Assembly (NCBI GenBank): GCA_003249095.1
Contig: QBMS01000007.1
Span: 1-64,000, forward strand
Length of the DNA stretch: 64,000 nt
Source: Snowella sp.
GTDB lineage: Bacteria; Cyanobacteriota; Cyanobacteriia; Cyanobacteriales; Microcystaceae
Direction: 5' to 3'
Each line of letters starts with the position of its first letter. Positions within the stretch are counted from its first letter, which is position 1. Shown one piece after another: positions 20,043-29,696 of this stretch. Below the pieces are notes generated by a model. That model did not search any database. It was not told where the DNA came from and was given only the letters and a program-made list of their open reading frames with translations. A program made the translations under genes and the position numbers.

Positions 20043-20812
20043 GCAAATTTTTCCAGAAACGAAAGAGGGTTATTCATTTGGGACGCAAAGCCTAAAATAC
20101 CTTTGTCTTGGTGTTTATACAATAAATTTCCATTCTTATCAAACAAAAAAGTTCCTCCCCGTTGGGTGAGATAGGCTCCATTGGGGACATAGGTTTTCCA
20201 ATGGCTCAAAACTTCCGTCATATTCCGCAATCGCAGGGTCGCTAGTTCAAAGGGACGTTGAAAATTTTTGCCCCCTGCTAGGTTAAAAAATGATCCTTTT
20301 ATTGGAGGTAAGGGTTTGGCTTCGATCATTTCTTCCTCTCCAATCAGTTGAGGAGCCTGGCGATCGCCTAAATAACCGCGAAACACTTCGGGCAGAGTCC
20401 CTGGGCTACCGATTCCCGCACACATCAACATTAAATTCAACCAGGCATTTTGAGTAACCGATAGTCCTGGTATTTTAAGAGTCAGTCCCCGATAAAGATT
20501 GAGTTTTGCATGAATTTCTGCGGTTGGATCAATAAATAAACAGTCTTCAGGAAATTGGGTATAACCACAAAATTTTTGCCCCGAAACGCGATCGCCGATC
20601 CCCACCGCACGGATCGCAATCCCATTTTCTTGCAACCTCTCGGATTCTCGTTTTAGCCACCAGGCATATTCCAAACTATCAAAATCACCCAGTTGGGGCA
20701 GAATAATCACCAAAATACGGCTTTTTGATTCACAATTACTCAGGATCGGCAGAAAATTTCCATCGCTGACCCGTTGGCATTGCATTTGTTGAATAATCGC
20801 GTAGTCACTCAA
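20003..20812 (-). CDS. Peroxiredoxin-like (AhpC/TSA, AAED1-like) family protein
   Basis: LVIILPQLGDFDSLEYAWWLKRESERLQENGIAIRAVGIG...GAYLTQRGGTFLFDKNGNLLYKHQDKGILGFA. Confidence 0.7.
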   Translation of the reverse strand: MSDYAIIQQMQCQRVSDGNFLPILSNCESKSRILVIILPQLGDFDSLEYAWWLKRESERLQENGIAIRAVGIGDRVSGQKFCGYTQFPEDCLFIDPTAEIHAKLNLYRGLTLKIPGLSVTQNAWLNLMLMCAGIGSPGTLPEVFRGYLGDRQAPQLIGEEEMIEAKPLPPIKGSFFNLAGGKNFQRPFELATLRLRNMTEVLSHWKTYVPNGAYLTQRGGTFLFDKNGNLLYKHQDKGILGFASQMNNPLSFLEKFAYSASDVAEKTTD

Positions 20813-20856
20813 ATTATGGCTCTCCTTATCAATTAAATAGGCTTGAAAAACTCAGA

Positions 20857-21798
20857 TTAAACCACTGAACCCAAACTTTTAACCTCTTCAGGACTCATTG
20901 ACCAACCTAACGCCCCCGCATTTTGGATCGCTTGTTTGGCATTTTTTGCCCCTGGAATGGGGATCACATTTCCCTGACTAATCAACCAATTTAAGGAAAC
21001 TTGAGCGGGGGTTTTCTCATATTTTTCGGCGATTTTTTCAATCTCAGCCAATAGAGGAGCCAATTTTTTGAGTCCCTGGGAACTGAAACGGGGATCAATC
21101 CGACGTGCGCCTTGCAATTCGCCCACATTTTCAGGAGTATATTTTCCTGTGAGTAATCCCTGAGCTAGGGGACTATAGGCCAAAATCGTAACGCCGAGTT
21201 GACGAGCTTTTTCCAAAATACCGTTACTCTCAATTTGTCGAGTCAAGAGGGAATAGGGGACTTGATTCGTGGCGAGGGGAATCCCTTTTTCTGCTAAGAC
21301 CTGATGGGCAATGGTCATTTGTTCCGCACTATAATTACTGACCCCTACGGCTTGAATTCGTCCTTTTTTGACTTCTCCCGCCAAAATTTCCATAAAATCT
21401 TGGGTTTTGAGAAAAAACTCCAGGGGCCAATGGATTTGATAGAGACAAATTTCCGACATTTGTAGTCTTTCCAAACTTGCGGTTAGGGCTTCAGCGATCG
21501 CGGATCGGTTCCATCGCCAGGGAACAGGAAAATATTTAGTGGCCAATTGAATGGGTTGTTCCGTTTTTTGGGCAAATCGACCGATTAAGCGTTCTGATTC
21601 CCCAAAACCGTAGATTTCTGCCGTATCAAAAAAAGTAATACCTGCGGAGAGGGATGCCTGAAATGCGTCTGCGATGTCCGATTCTCCAAAATTTTTACCA
21701 TAGGCCCAAAAAAGAGGATCCCCCCAAGCCCAGGTTCCCACTCCCAAAGCACTGACCGAAGGGCCATTCTGACCGAGTTTGACTGTTTCCATGATCAA
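20857..21798 (-). CDS. Aldo/keto reductase
   Basis: VSALGVGTWAWGD, FDTAEIYGFGESERLIGRF, QIHWPLEF, GVSNYSAEQM, IPIPGAKNAKQA. Confidence 0.93.
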   Translation of the reverse strand: MIMETVKLGQNGPSVSALGVGTWAWGDPLFWAYGKNFGESDIADAFQASLSAGITFFDTAEIYGFGESERLIGRFAQKTEQPIQLATKYFPVPWRWNRSAIAEALTASLERLQMSEICLYQIHWPLEFFLKTQDFMEILAGEVKKGRIQAVGVSNYSAEQMTIAHQVLAEKGIPLATNQVPYSLLTRQIESNGILEKARQLGVTILAYSPLAQGLLTGKYTPENVGELQGARRIDPRFSSQGLKKLAPLLAEIEKIAEKYEKTPAQVSLNWLISQGNVIPIPGAKNAKQAIQNAGALGWSMSPEEVKSLGSVV

Positions 21799-22018
21799 TT
21801 ATCTGAAGGATTTCTTTATATTGTGCAACATTTTTGAGCAAAAATCCTTAGAATTCATTTCAGCCCCAAGGAAATTGTCAAGTTGTCGTAATAATTGTTT
21901 ATAATAGTCGTAACAAAACTTAATTTATTTTTTTGTCCTAAAGTTCTCTAAAAGCTATAAAAATTTATTTCAGTCCGATATCGCAAAAAACGCCCATTTC
22001 ACTCAGGATAATTAGTCT

Positions 22019-22291
22019 ATGTTCCCCAATCTTTTTGAAGCAACGAAAACCTACTGGCGCAAATTAGACGAACTAGAAGCGGCCTATCAGCAAGGTAAGG
22101 TTTCTACGGAAGTCGTCAATGCAACGGTGGCAGAGTTGATGGCCGAACTTGCCCAGGAACGTCGTGCCGCCCTTACATTTTTTGTGCAGACAGGGCAACA
22201 TTGGTTAGTTGATCGAAAAGATATACTTTTGGGTTTTGCTATTTTGGCGATCGCAATTTATGGTTGGGGACAAAGAATCAATAACTTATGA
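22019..22291 (+). CDS. Small hypothetical protein with C-terminal TM helix
   Basis: 90 aa, DILLGFAILAIAIYGWGQRINNL tail; no overlapping better ORF. Confidence 0.6.
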   Translation: MFPNLFEATKTYWRKLDELEAAYQQGKVSTEVVNATVAELMAELAQERRAALTFFVQTGQHWLVDRKDILLGFAILAIAIYGWGQRINNL

Positions 22292-22410
22292 GTTTTGGTT
22301 GTTTTGATGAGTTGATTGGCGAGCTTTTAGTCAGCGTATTTTTAGAAGCACTCAAAAAATTGATGTACAAAAATCTTGATTAGTGTTATATTAAAAAACG
22401 TGCAAAACTA

Positions 22411-22483
22411 GGCTCAGTAGCTCAGTGGTTAGAGCAGGGGACTCATAAGCCCAAGGTCGCAAGTTCAACTCTCGCCTGAGCCA
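22411..22483 (+). tRNA. tRNA with CAT anticodon (tRNA-Met, elongator-like)
   Basis: GGCTCAG...CTGAGCC(A) acceptor pairing, GCTC/GAGC D-stem, CTCATAA anticodon loop, TTCAACT T-loop. Confidence 0.88.
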
Positions 22484-22564
22484 TCTTATACAGTAAACTA
22501 TTGATTACGCTAACCGATTGGGTTAACGTAAAAGGTTCGACTGTCGCTATCAAAAATATTGGTA

Positions 22565-23083
22565 ATGGATCTCAAATCACTCATCCGCGATATTCCCGAT
22601 TTTCCTAAATCTGGGATACTTTTTCGGGATATTACGACTCTGCTAGGTCATCCTCAAGGACTTAGGTACACCATTGATACGCTAACTGAAAAATGTAAGG
22701 CTATGGGACTTACCCCCGATTACGTTGTTGGTATGGAATCTAGAGGGTTTTTATTTGGCGTTCCCCTGGCGTACCATTTGGGGGCTGGATTTATCCCTGT
22801 CCGTAAACCTGGTAAATTGCCTGCGGCAGTACATCAAATCGAGTATGACCTAGAATATGGCACTGATAGCCTGGAAATTCATCAAGATGCCCTACAAAAT
22901 CACCACAGTGTCCTTATTGTTGATGATTTGATTGCCACAGGTGGTACGGCAAAGGCCACGGCGGAATTACTTTCTTATATTGGCTGTAATGTTTTGGGAT
23001 TTGCTTTTATTATTGAATTACAAGATCTTGGCGGACGCAAAAAACTGCCAGATTTACCGATCATTACTCTTGTTGAGTATTAA
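22565..23083 (+). CDS. apt: Adenine phosphoribosyltransferase
   Basis: [54 protein letters not shown]. Confidence 0.96.
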   Translation: MDLKSLIRDIPDFPKSGILFRDITTLLGHPQGLRYTIDTLTEKCKAMGLTPDYVVGMESRGFLFGVPLAYHLGAGFIPVRKPGKLPAAVHQIEYDLEYGTDSLEIHQDALQNHHSVLIVDDLIATGGTAKATAELLSYIGCNVLGFAFIIELQDLGGRKKLPDLPIITLVEY

Positions 23084-24139
23084 ATGACGACGCGATCGCC
23101 TGCTTCATCCATTATGAATCGCTGGTTTAGTCAGATTGTTGTCTGGTTGACCAGTGGGACTTTTTTATATATTGCCAAGCGTATTTTCCAAGGGCTATTA
23201 ACGCTTTTATTGGCTTCTTTATTAAGCTTTTTGATTATTCAGTTGGCTCCAGGGAGTTATTTGGATACGCTCCAACAAAATCCTAAAATTTCTCCTGAAA
23301 CCATTAAGGAAATTAAAATTCAGTTCGGTCTAGACAAGCCTTGGTATATCCAATATTGGCTCTGGCTGGTTCAAGTCATTACCCGCTTTAATTTTGGACA
23401 AAGTTTTGTTTACAATCGTTCCGTTGGCTCTCTATTGCTAGAACGCATTCCAGCAACGTTATTATTAGCCATTTCTTCCATTATTATTACCTGGGCGATC
23501 GCGATTCCCTTGGGTATCATTAGTGCGGTTAAACAAAGTACCGTATTAGATAAAGTTTTACGAGTATTGAGTTATTTTGGACAAGGTTTTCCCAGTTTTA
23601 TTACGGCTTTAGTGTTACTGATTGTTGCTCAGAATGTTTCTCCCCTCTTGCCCGTTGGCGATATGACGAGCATTGATTATGCAGAATTTTCGACGGTAGG
23701 TAAAATTAGTGACATTCTTTGGCACATGATCTTGCCGACCTTAGCTTTAAGTATTACCAGCTTTGCAGGATTGCAACGATTGACTAGGGGACAATTATTA
23801 GACGTGATGCGTCAGGACTATATCCAGACCGCTAGAGCGAAGGGATTACCTGAAAATAAGGTTATTTACGTCCACGCTCTCCGTAACGCGATTAATCCCC
23901 TAATTACTCTGCTGGGATTTGAATTTTCCAGTTTATTAAGTGGAGCTTTTATTGCTGAATTTTTCTTCAATTGGCCAGGGTTAGGAAGATTAATTTTACA
24001 AGCGGTGACGGCTCAAGATTTGTATCTCGTGATGGGTAGTTTAATGATGGGAGCGGCCATGTTAATTGTGGGGAATTTACTGGCGGATTTACTCTTAAAA
24101 GCGGTTGATCCTCGAATTAAACTGTCTGATTTAAAATGA
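23084..24139 (+). CDS. ABC transporter permease (DppB/OppB type)
   Basis: IAKRIFQGLLTLLLASLLSFLIIQLAPG, RTARAKGLPENKVIYVHALRNAINPLIT-type motif. Confidence 0.93.
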   Translation: MTTRSPASSIMNRWFSQIVVWLTSGTFLYIAKRIFQGLLTLLLASLLSFLIIQLAPGSYLDTLQQNPKISPETIKEIKIQFGLDKPWYIQYWLWLVQVITRFNFGQSFVYNRSVGSLLLERIPATLLLAISSIIITWAIAIPLGIISAVKQSTVLDKVLRVLSYFGQGFPSFITALVLLIVAQNVSPLLPVGDMTSIDYAEFSTVGKISDILWHMILPTLALSITSFAGLQRLTRGQLLDVMRQDYIQTARAKGLPENKVIYVHALRNAINPLITLLGFEFSSLLSGAFIAEFFFNWPGLGRLILQAVTAQDLYLVMGSLMMGAAMLIVGNLLADLLLKAVDPRIKLSDLK

Positions 24140-24168
24140 TTTTTAACTAATTTATCATTACCTAAAAA

Positions 24169-24459
24169 ATGTTTACTGAAATTCATTATATTCTCCGCTC
24201 TAGATTCGATGGACAATACGTGACGGCTCGTGTTAAAAATCCTGATAATAATGCAGAAGTTAACTATATTTTATTATTTAAAGAAGATTATGAAGCCTTG
24301 AGTTATGTTAATACCCACGCGCCCGATGTGGCTAGTCGGTTTGCGGTGGAGTCGGTAACAGGAACTCAACTCAAAAATCAACTTCAACGCTGGGGTTTTG
24401 CAGGAGTCGGTCTGGTGCAGGAACCGCTAGAACCCAAAATTCAGTTTTTGAAGATCTAA
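24169..24459 (+). CDS. Small conserved hypothetical protein (96 aa)
   Basis: MFTEIHYILRSRFDGQYVTARV...; intact ORF upstream of its own partial duplicate. Confidence 0.7.
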   Translation: MFTEIHYILRSRFDGQYVTARVKNPDNNAEVNYILLFKEDYEALSYVNTHAPDVASRFAVESVTGTQLKNQLQRWGFAGVGLVQEPLEPKIQFLKI

Positions 24460-24629
24460 ACCTAGAGTTATGTTAATACCCACGCGCCCGATGTGGCCAG
24501 TCGTTTTGCGGTGGAGTCGGTAACAGGAACTCAACTCAAAAATCAACTTCAACGCTGGGGTTTTGCAGGAGTCGGTCTGGTGCAGGAACCGCTAGAACCC
24601 AAAATTCAGTTTTTGAAGATCTAAACCTA
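24300..24629 (+). repeat. Tandem duplication, 165-bp unit (24300-24464 and 24465-24629)
   Basis: Copies nearly identical (two mismatches noticed: GTGGCTAGTCGG vs GTGGCCAGTCGT); second copy lacks the gene's 5' end. Confidence 0.95.
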
Positions 24630-24774
24630 ATGTTTAGACTGCGATCGCCTCTTTTTGATCTAATTTGTTTATTAGTTTTTGATTAGATGGAGTAACTAGA
24701 AAAGTCTGATCAATCTCAATCCGCAGACGCGATCGCTGAACTATTCTGAGAATTAAAATAGATGGTCAAACAGT

Positions 24775-27222
24775 TTACTGATTGTAATTGCGAGTGAAGG
24801 ATTCTTGTTTTAGATAAACAAAACGTGGAGCCAGGGGAGGTAAATTTTCTGCGGCATTAAACCGAGTATCATAATCCCAGTTTCGGTTGGGTGCGCCATA
24901 AAGCTGGCTTGACCAAGTACCCCTGACATGAACAGGCGTGCTAGTGCTAACAAACGACCCCCGATAAGTTAGCAACACTCCTCCCCAACCTTCTAAAAAG
25001 CGAGGATAGTTTTCTAAGCCGCCATTGTAACCAGGAGCCGCCGTCGAATTGGTGATATCTGTACCAGCTAAAAAAGCCGAGTTAATGGTGGTTGGGGTGG
25101 GAGCTATTTTAGCCGCACCATTGCCTGTATTACAATTCGCCCCACTAGCTTTGTGAATGACAGAATTAGTGTTAAGACAAGCATTCGATAAAACATTAAG
25201 AGAATCAGCTAAAATGCTGGCGGGTTGCCAATTCAGAGTGTTGTAATCTCCTTGAACATACACAGCTTGATCACTGACGAAAGTTAATCCTGTGGGGTCA
25301 GAATTACCAATTTTTGCCAAGCCAGGCAGTTGTTGTGCTTGAACTAAGGCAAATCCATAGGGACTTTGATTACTATTAGCAGCAGTATAGGTAGTTTTGT
25401 TAATAGTTGCATGGAAAACAAAACCTCCCTCGGAGATATCAGAACCAGCCAAACCTAAGTTTTGAAAAGAACCAGCAGGTGCGCCACTAGCAACAGATTC
25501 AGTGGCAAAGATACGTTGCTCGGCTGAAAAACCTAAACCACTATTGTTATTTGAGACCGTGTTGCCAGAGAACGTGACGTAACGTCCGACTTTATTCCAA
25601 ATAGCTAGACTCTCAATATTAATTTGTAGTAAACGCATATCCCTTGCTTCTCTGTCGTTACGAAAGGCAGGAGAAGTCGTTCGTCCAATGTCTTGAATAG
25701 GCGCGCTCACAAAGCAACGGTCAAGAACAGCAGCTATTTGTTGAGGGGTTGCGGCTTTCAGAGAATCTTTTTGACTCGTTGTTAAACTACCATCACCAGT
25801 ACTGGGAAAACTGTCAATAGAAGAAGTTATAGCAAAACTATTGACAGGAAAAGAAGGATTTCCACTATTATAGACAATGAAATTCGTTTGAGAAACCAAT
25901 GCGGTATAAAGTGCATTACCAAGGTTATTTCTTTGGTTAATGGTGTTATCCACTGCTTGTGGCGTAGCTTTTAAAGCATTACGAATAGACGTTAGAGTAG
26001 TGCCAAGCTGAGCGTCAGTTAGTGGGGTACAAGGTTTATAATTTATATCCGAAATATTAGCTAAATCTTGAGAAACAAGAACAGGCTGAAGTAAACTGCG
26101 GCGTTCTCCTTCTGTTAGGACTGTTGTAGAATTCACACTTCCAGTAGAACTACGCGAGATGGAAGTCATTTCAAAAGGAATATCTGTGGCATTAGAACCA
26201 GGAGTATAAAGAATTTTTAGATCCGCTTTTTGAGAATAATCTCCATTAAGATCTAAGATACTGGCATTAGGAATAGAGAGCGCATCAATCCCTAATTTAA
26301 CTTGGCTTCCCCAAGCAGTAGCGACTCTATTGGCATCCATCGCACTTGTTGTCGGACTCGTACTGCCTGTTCCATTAAATAACAAGTTTAAAAATGTCCC
26401 TGCCATATTCATAATTCTCACTCTACCATCAGGATAGGTCTGATTATTATTTTTACGAAAGCTGTACAAATTTTTAGAAAGTGTCACTTGGCTATTAATA
26501 TTCAGACCGTTATCAGAACCCAGATAAAGATTACCATTAGTATGAATTGGCCCAGAAAGATTCATTACAGGCCCTGGTAAAATTTCTAGATCATTAAGAT
26601 AAAAAGCTGCAAACTGAAACATTGGAACCAAGCGAGATTTGATCGCCATTTCCGTCATAGCGGTTACTTGACCTGATGAAGCATTGGCTTGTTGAGTAAC
26701 AGAATTAATAGAATAGCGGTATTCCAACATATTAAGATTTTGGAAACTTTCTCCTGGTGGCACTGTTCCCATTGTGGCCTGTCCATTACTACTATCAACC
26801 ACATAGCTATAGGCAATTAAGCCATTACTGGAAGCACTAGAGGCGGCAAAAGTTTGAGATTGGCAACTAAAATCTCCTGAACCATTATTAGTGGTATCGG
26901 TATCCATACAAGCCGATAAAGATGTAGGGGAAGTTCCTGTTGGTTGACGATAATCAATGAAAATACTACGCAATTGTTCTGCCCTGGTGTTCAGTGCGCC
27001 TTCAGCTCCATAAAAACCACTATTACTGTTGGCGGCGGATTTCACACTGATACTATGAACCTTTGCTAACAGTGCATAGGCAACTAATAAGCCTGATAAG
27101 GCGATCGAGAGGGAAATTATCAGAAAAAGAATATAACCTTGGGGTGTATGGGAGGGCTTTTTGTAAAGTTGAATAAGACCCCGATAGAAAAATTGTAAAG
27201 TTTTAGTTTTATGATTAATCAT
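24775..27222 (-). CDS. hpsA: HpsA-like hormogonium polysaccharide biosynthesis/secretion protein (PilX-like N-terminus)
   Basis: SHTPQGYILFLIISLSIALSGLLVAYALLAKV N-terminal anchor, GFYGAEGALNTRAEQLR, long secreted-like Ser/Thr/Asn-rich domain; pseudopilin neighbours. Confidence 0.7.
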   Translation of the reverse strand: MINHKTKTLQFFYRGLIQLYKKPSHTPQGYILFLIISLSIALSGLLVAYALLAKVHSISVKSAANSNSGFYGAEGALNTRAEQLRSIFIDYRQPTGTSPTSLSACMDTDTTNNGSGDFSCQSQTFAASSASSNGLIAYSYVVDSSNGQATMGTVPPGESFQNLNMLEYRYSINSVTQQANASSGQVTAMTEMAIKSRLVPMFQFAAFYLNDLEILPGPVMNLSGPIHTNGNLYLGSDNGLNINSQVTLSKNLYSFRKNNNQTYPDGRVRIMNMAGTFLNLLFNGTGSTSPTTSAMDANRVATAWGSQVKLGIDALSIPNASILDLNGDYSQKADLKILYTPGSNATDIPFEMTSISRSSTGSVNSTTVLTEGERRSLLQPVLVSQDLANISDINYKPCTPLTDAQLGTTLTSIRNALKATPQAVDNTINQRNNLGNALYTALVSQTNFIVYNSGNPSFPVNSFAITSSIDSFPSTGDGSLTTSQKDSLKAATPQQIAAVLDRCFVSAPIQDIGRTTSPAFRNDREARDMRLLQINIESLAIWNKVGRYVTFSGNTVSNNNSGLGFSAEQRIFATESVASGAPAGSFQNLGLAGSDISEGGFVFHATINKTTYTAANSNQSPYGFALVQAQQLPGLAKIGNSDPTGLTFVSDQAVYVQGDYNTLNWQPASILADSLNVLSNACLNTNSVIHKASGANCNTGNGAAKIAPTPTTINSAFLAGTDITNSTAAPGYNGGLENYPRFLEGWGGVLLTYRGSFVSTSTPVHVRGTWSSQLYGAPNRNWDYDTRFNAAENLPPLAPRFVYLKQESFTRNYNQ

Positions 27223-27254
27223 GATGGATGACTCTGTAGAATAAAGTTTATAAA

Positions 27255-28439
27255 TTAGTAATTAAGAACATTACGGGGTAAAAAGTTTTGAGTTTGTTGA
27301 AGGTTGTTAGAAACCCCTTGGGGTTTGAGGGTGACATTAATCGAATAAAGTTGAGACCAGACGTAGGAATTGGGAAGTGTAATCGTTGCGGGGGAAGAAG
27401 GGGGAGGATTATTACTACAAGTCGTCGCTCCAGCTTGAGTAATTATCCAACAAAGAAATTGAGCCGTAGTGGTACTCGTAATGTCCTGTTGAATGGTTGC
27501 TGTAACTGCAAAATTACCTATTTTATTGACTAAATTAACGGGATTGCTATTATTAACAATTAGTTGTAAATTTTGTAATTTATCGGTAGGACAAGAAGCA
27601 TCTGAAATACTACTATCACTACATCCCAAACGATATTTTCGCTCTTCTATTAGCATTATTTTTGCTGAACTAATGTTATAGGTTCCTGTTAGGGTTCCAT
27701 TGACAATTAAAGAAGTAGAAGTAGTAGAAGTAGAAGTAGGATAAAAATTTTCACCTGTATAATTTAAAAATTCTCCGCTTCCATTCGTACTGGGATAGAT
27801 AAAAATTCTGACACTTCCACCATTTTGTAAACGATAATTTCTTAATGCGGTGACAACAGCAATACCTGCGGTATCATTAGCACAACCCGCCTCTGGTGGA
27901 GCAGTACTTGGTGGTAATGGTTTTAAAGAGTTCAGCACAAAAATCTCCGTTGGCGATCCTGAAATAGTTGTCGGTGGAGTTGTAGCGTTATTTGGACAAA
28001 TCCTGCTGGGCTGAGTTCCTGGAATTAATCGACGTAGGGTAATTTCTGAATTAAAAGTGGGAAAAGTTGGTGAAGTTAAATTAGGTGTACCTGAAGGATT
28101 AGTGGGATAGGGGCTGATTAAAACCGCAGGAAAACCAGCATCAAGGCCCGCTCCTGCTTGTTTAATATCTGAACCAACAATACTAAACGCCGTTATAAGG
28201 TTCTGATTAGCTTCATTTTTGGCTTGATCGTTCAAATAAAGTTGTCGATTCCAAGAAAATCCTAAATAGGCTAATTGGATGATGATTCCTGCTACCAGCA
28301 TGGCCAAAAGAAGTTCGACTAAGCTTATTCCCTTGGATAAATTTTGAGAGATTTTAGTCCTAAAAATTAAGGATTTTAAATAAAAATAAGACCTAGCGGA
28401 GACTCGAAAAGACGGTTTCAACTTGATAAATTTTTTCAT
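27255..28439 (-). CDS. hpsC: HpsC-like pseudopilin (PilW-like)
   Basis: Prepilin motif KGISLVELLLAMLVAGIIIQLAY; likely start MKKFIKLKPSFRV at 28439 rather than track start 28535. Confidence 0.65.
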   Translation of the reverse strand: MKKFIKLKPSFRVSARSYFYLKSLIFRTKISQNLSKGISLVELLLAMLVAGIIIQLAYLGFSWNRQLYLNDQAKNEANQNLITAFSIVGSDIKQAGAGLDAGFPAVLISPYPTNPSGTPNLTSPTFPTFNSEITLRRLIPGTQPSRICPNNATTPPTTISGSPTEIFVLNSLKPLPPSTAPPEAGCANDTAGIAVVTALRNYRLQNGGSVRIFIYPSTNGSGEFLNYTGENFYPTSTSTTSTSLIVNGTLTGTYNISSAKIMLIEERKYRLGCSDSSISDASCPTDKLQNLQLIVNNSNPVNLVNKIGNFAVTATIQQDITSTTTAQFLCWIITQAGATTCSNNPPPSSPATITLPNSYVWSQLYSINVTLKPQGVSNNLQQTQNFLPRNVLNY

Positions 28440-28854
28440 GAGGAGAACTACCTTTTTCGATGCGAATGAGAATATCACGGGAAGGATAAGAGTTACTGGA
28501 GGCAGTGTTACAAGTGGGGGTTGCGGCATTAACATTACTTAAATCAACGCAGACATATTGATTAATTCTGTAGGTTTTTCCTGAATATTCTTTGGTGGTA
28601 ACAGTATTTCCCAGAGGAACTGTGGTAATCCGCGATCGCCTTAAGTTATCTAAGACATTATTAGAAAGGGCGATCGCATCAGACATATTTCGTTTATCGG
28701 CATTTTCCATCGCGAAGATCATAAAAGCGGGAAGCATGATCGTTAAAGTAATAGATAAGATCATCATGGAGACCAAACTTTCTGTTAAAGTAAAACCTTT
28801 TTTATCAACTTGGTTACGAATAAGAGAAATCGTATTTAGCCTTAAATTTTGCAT
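28393..28854 (-). CDS. hpsB: HpsB-like pseudopilin (PilV-like)
   Basis: Prepilin motif KKGFTLTESLVSMMILSITLTIMLPAFMIFAM. Confidence 0.65.
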   Translation of the reverse strand: MQNLRLNTISLIRNQVDKKGFTLTESLVSMMILSITLTIMLPAFMIFAMENADKRNMSDAIALSNNVLDNLRRSRITTVPLGNTVTTKEYSGKTYRINQYVCVDLSNVNAATPTCNTASSNSYPSRDILIRIEKGSSPHEKIYQVETVFSSLR

Positions 28855-28916
28855 AAATAACCCTCAAGAAACCTTGATTTAGATAAAGATTGAAAAGATA
28901 AAACAACTACAACTAT

Positions 28917-29696
28917 CTAGTTAATATCAATGCTATTGATCGCCCCACCCGCATAAAGCGTCACTTGTTTTCCTTGAGAACTTTGAGCATCGGTTAAAAT
29001 TAGGGCTAAATTTACTCCCTCCATCTTGTTAGAACCATCAAAAAAAGTAATAAAACCTTGACTATTAACGCACACACTCCAGTTCGTAACACCCGATCCA
29101 GCGATCGTTATATCATCCTCCAAGATCAAATCTTCTGACATAAAAATACCGTCATTTACCCAATTTTTAACCATCGTGACAGAAGTATTTACCGCTTGAA
29201 TTGAACCAATGGGAGTTCCTATTTGAAGGGTTTGATCATCGGGATTGACCGCAATAATATCCTTTGCAGAAACTCCACCGATTTGAATTTTGTCCCCTAT
29301 TGAGAATCCATCGACGCTATTCACGCTCAAACTGGTGTCTGTGGATGCTGCCTCTTCTTTTAGGGTTGTACTAGCATCGCAACTACCACTTTGGGTTGAC
29401 TCTACTTTCAATTTTGTGGTGGGATTACTGGGATCGGGACGAACCCGATAGGTCGAAGTGGTGGACATGGCTTTTAATCGCACCGCTTTCAATACCCCCG
29501 TCACGCGATCGCGACTATTGGCCAAAGGATTTTCATACCAAGATTTCCCGATCGATGCGATCGCCGCCAGAATGCCGATAATCGCCACAATCACCAAAAG
29601 TTCCGCCAGTGTATGTCCACTAAACTGTTTTCTCTTAATATTCAGCAAGATTGTCTGACATAGAATTAGTGTTTTTGTCTTTTGTTTCGATGACAT
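28917..29696 (-). CDS. GspH/FimT-like pseudopilin with an inserted beta-rich segment
   Basis: SGHTLAELLVIVAIIGILAAIASIGKSWYENPLANSRDRVTGVLKAVRLKAMSTTSTYRV. Confidence 0.75.
   Translation of the reverse strand: MSSKQKTKTLILCQTILLNIKRKQFSGHTLAELLVIVAIIGILAAIASIGKSWYENPLANSRDRVTGVLKAVRLKAMSTTSTYRVRPDPSNPTTKLKVESTQSGSCDASTTLKEEAASTDTSLSVNSVDGFSIGDKIQIGGVSAKDIIAVNPDDQTLQIGTPIGSIQAVNTSVTMVKNWVNDGIFMSEDLILEDDITIAGSGVTNWSVCVNSQGFITFFDGSNKMEGVNLALILTDAQSSQGKQVTLYAGGAINSIDIN

Noticed and set aside
22490-22555. Sequence GATTGGGTTAACGTAAAAGGTTCGACTGTCGC after the tRNA, resembling a tRNA T-arm
   Set aside because: Only a T-arm-like stretch is present; no acceptor or anticodon arm could be paired, so not enough for a tRNA remnant call.
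27715-27745. Short TST-encoding microsatellite in the HpsC-like gene
   Set aside because: Compatible with a Ser/Thr-rich linker; no evidence for variability.
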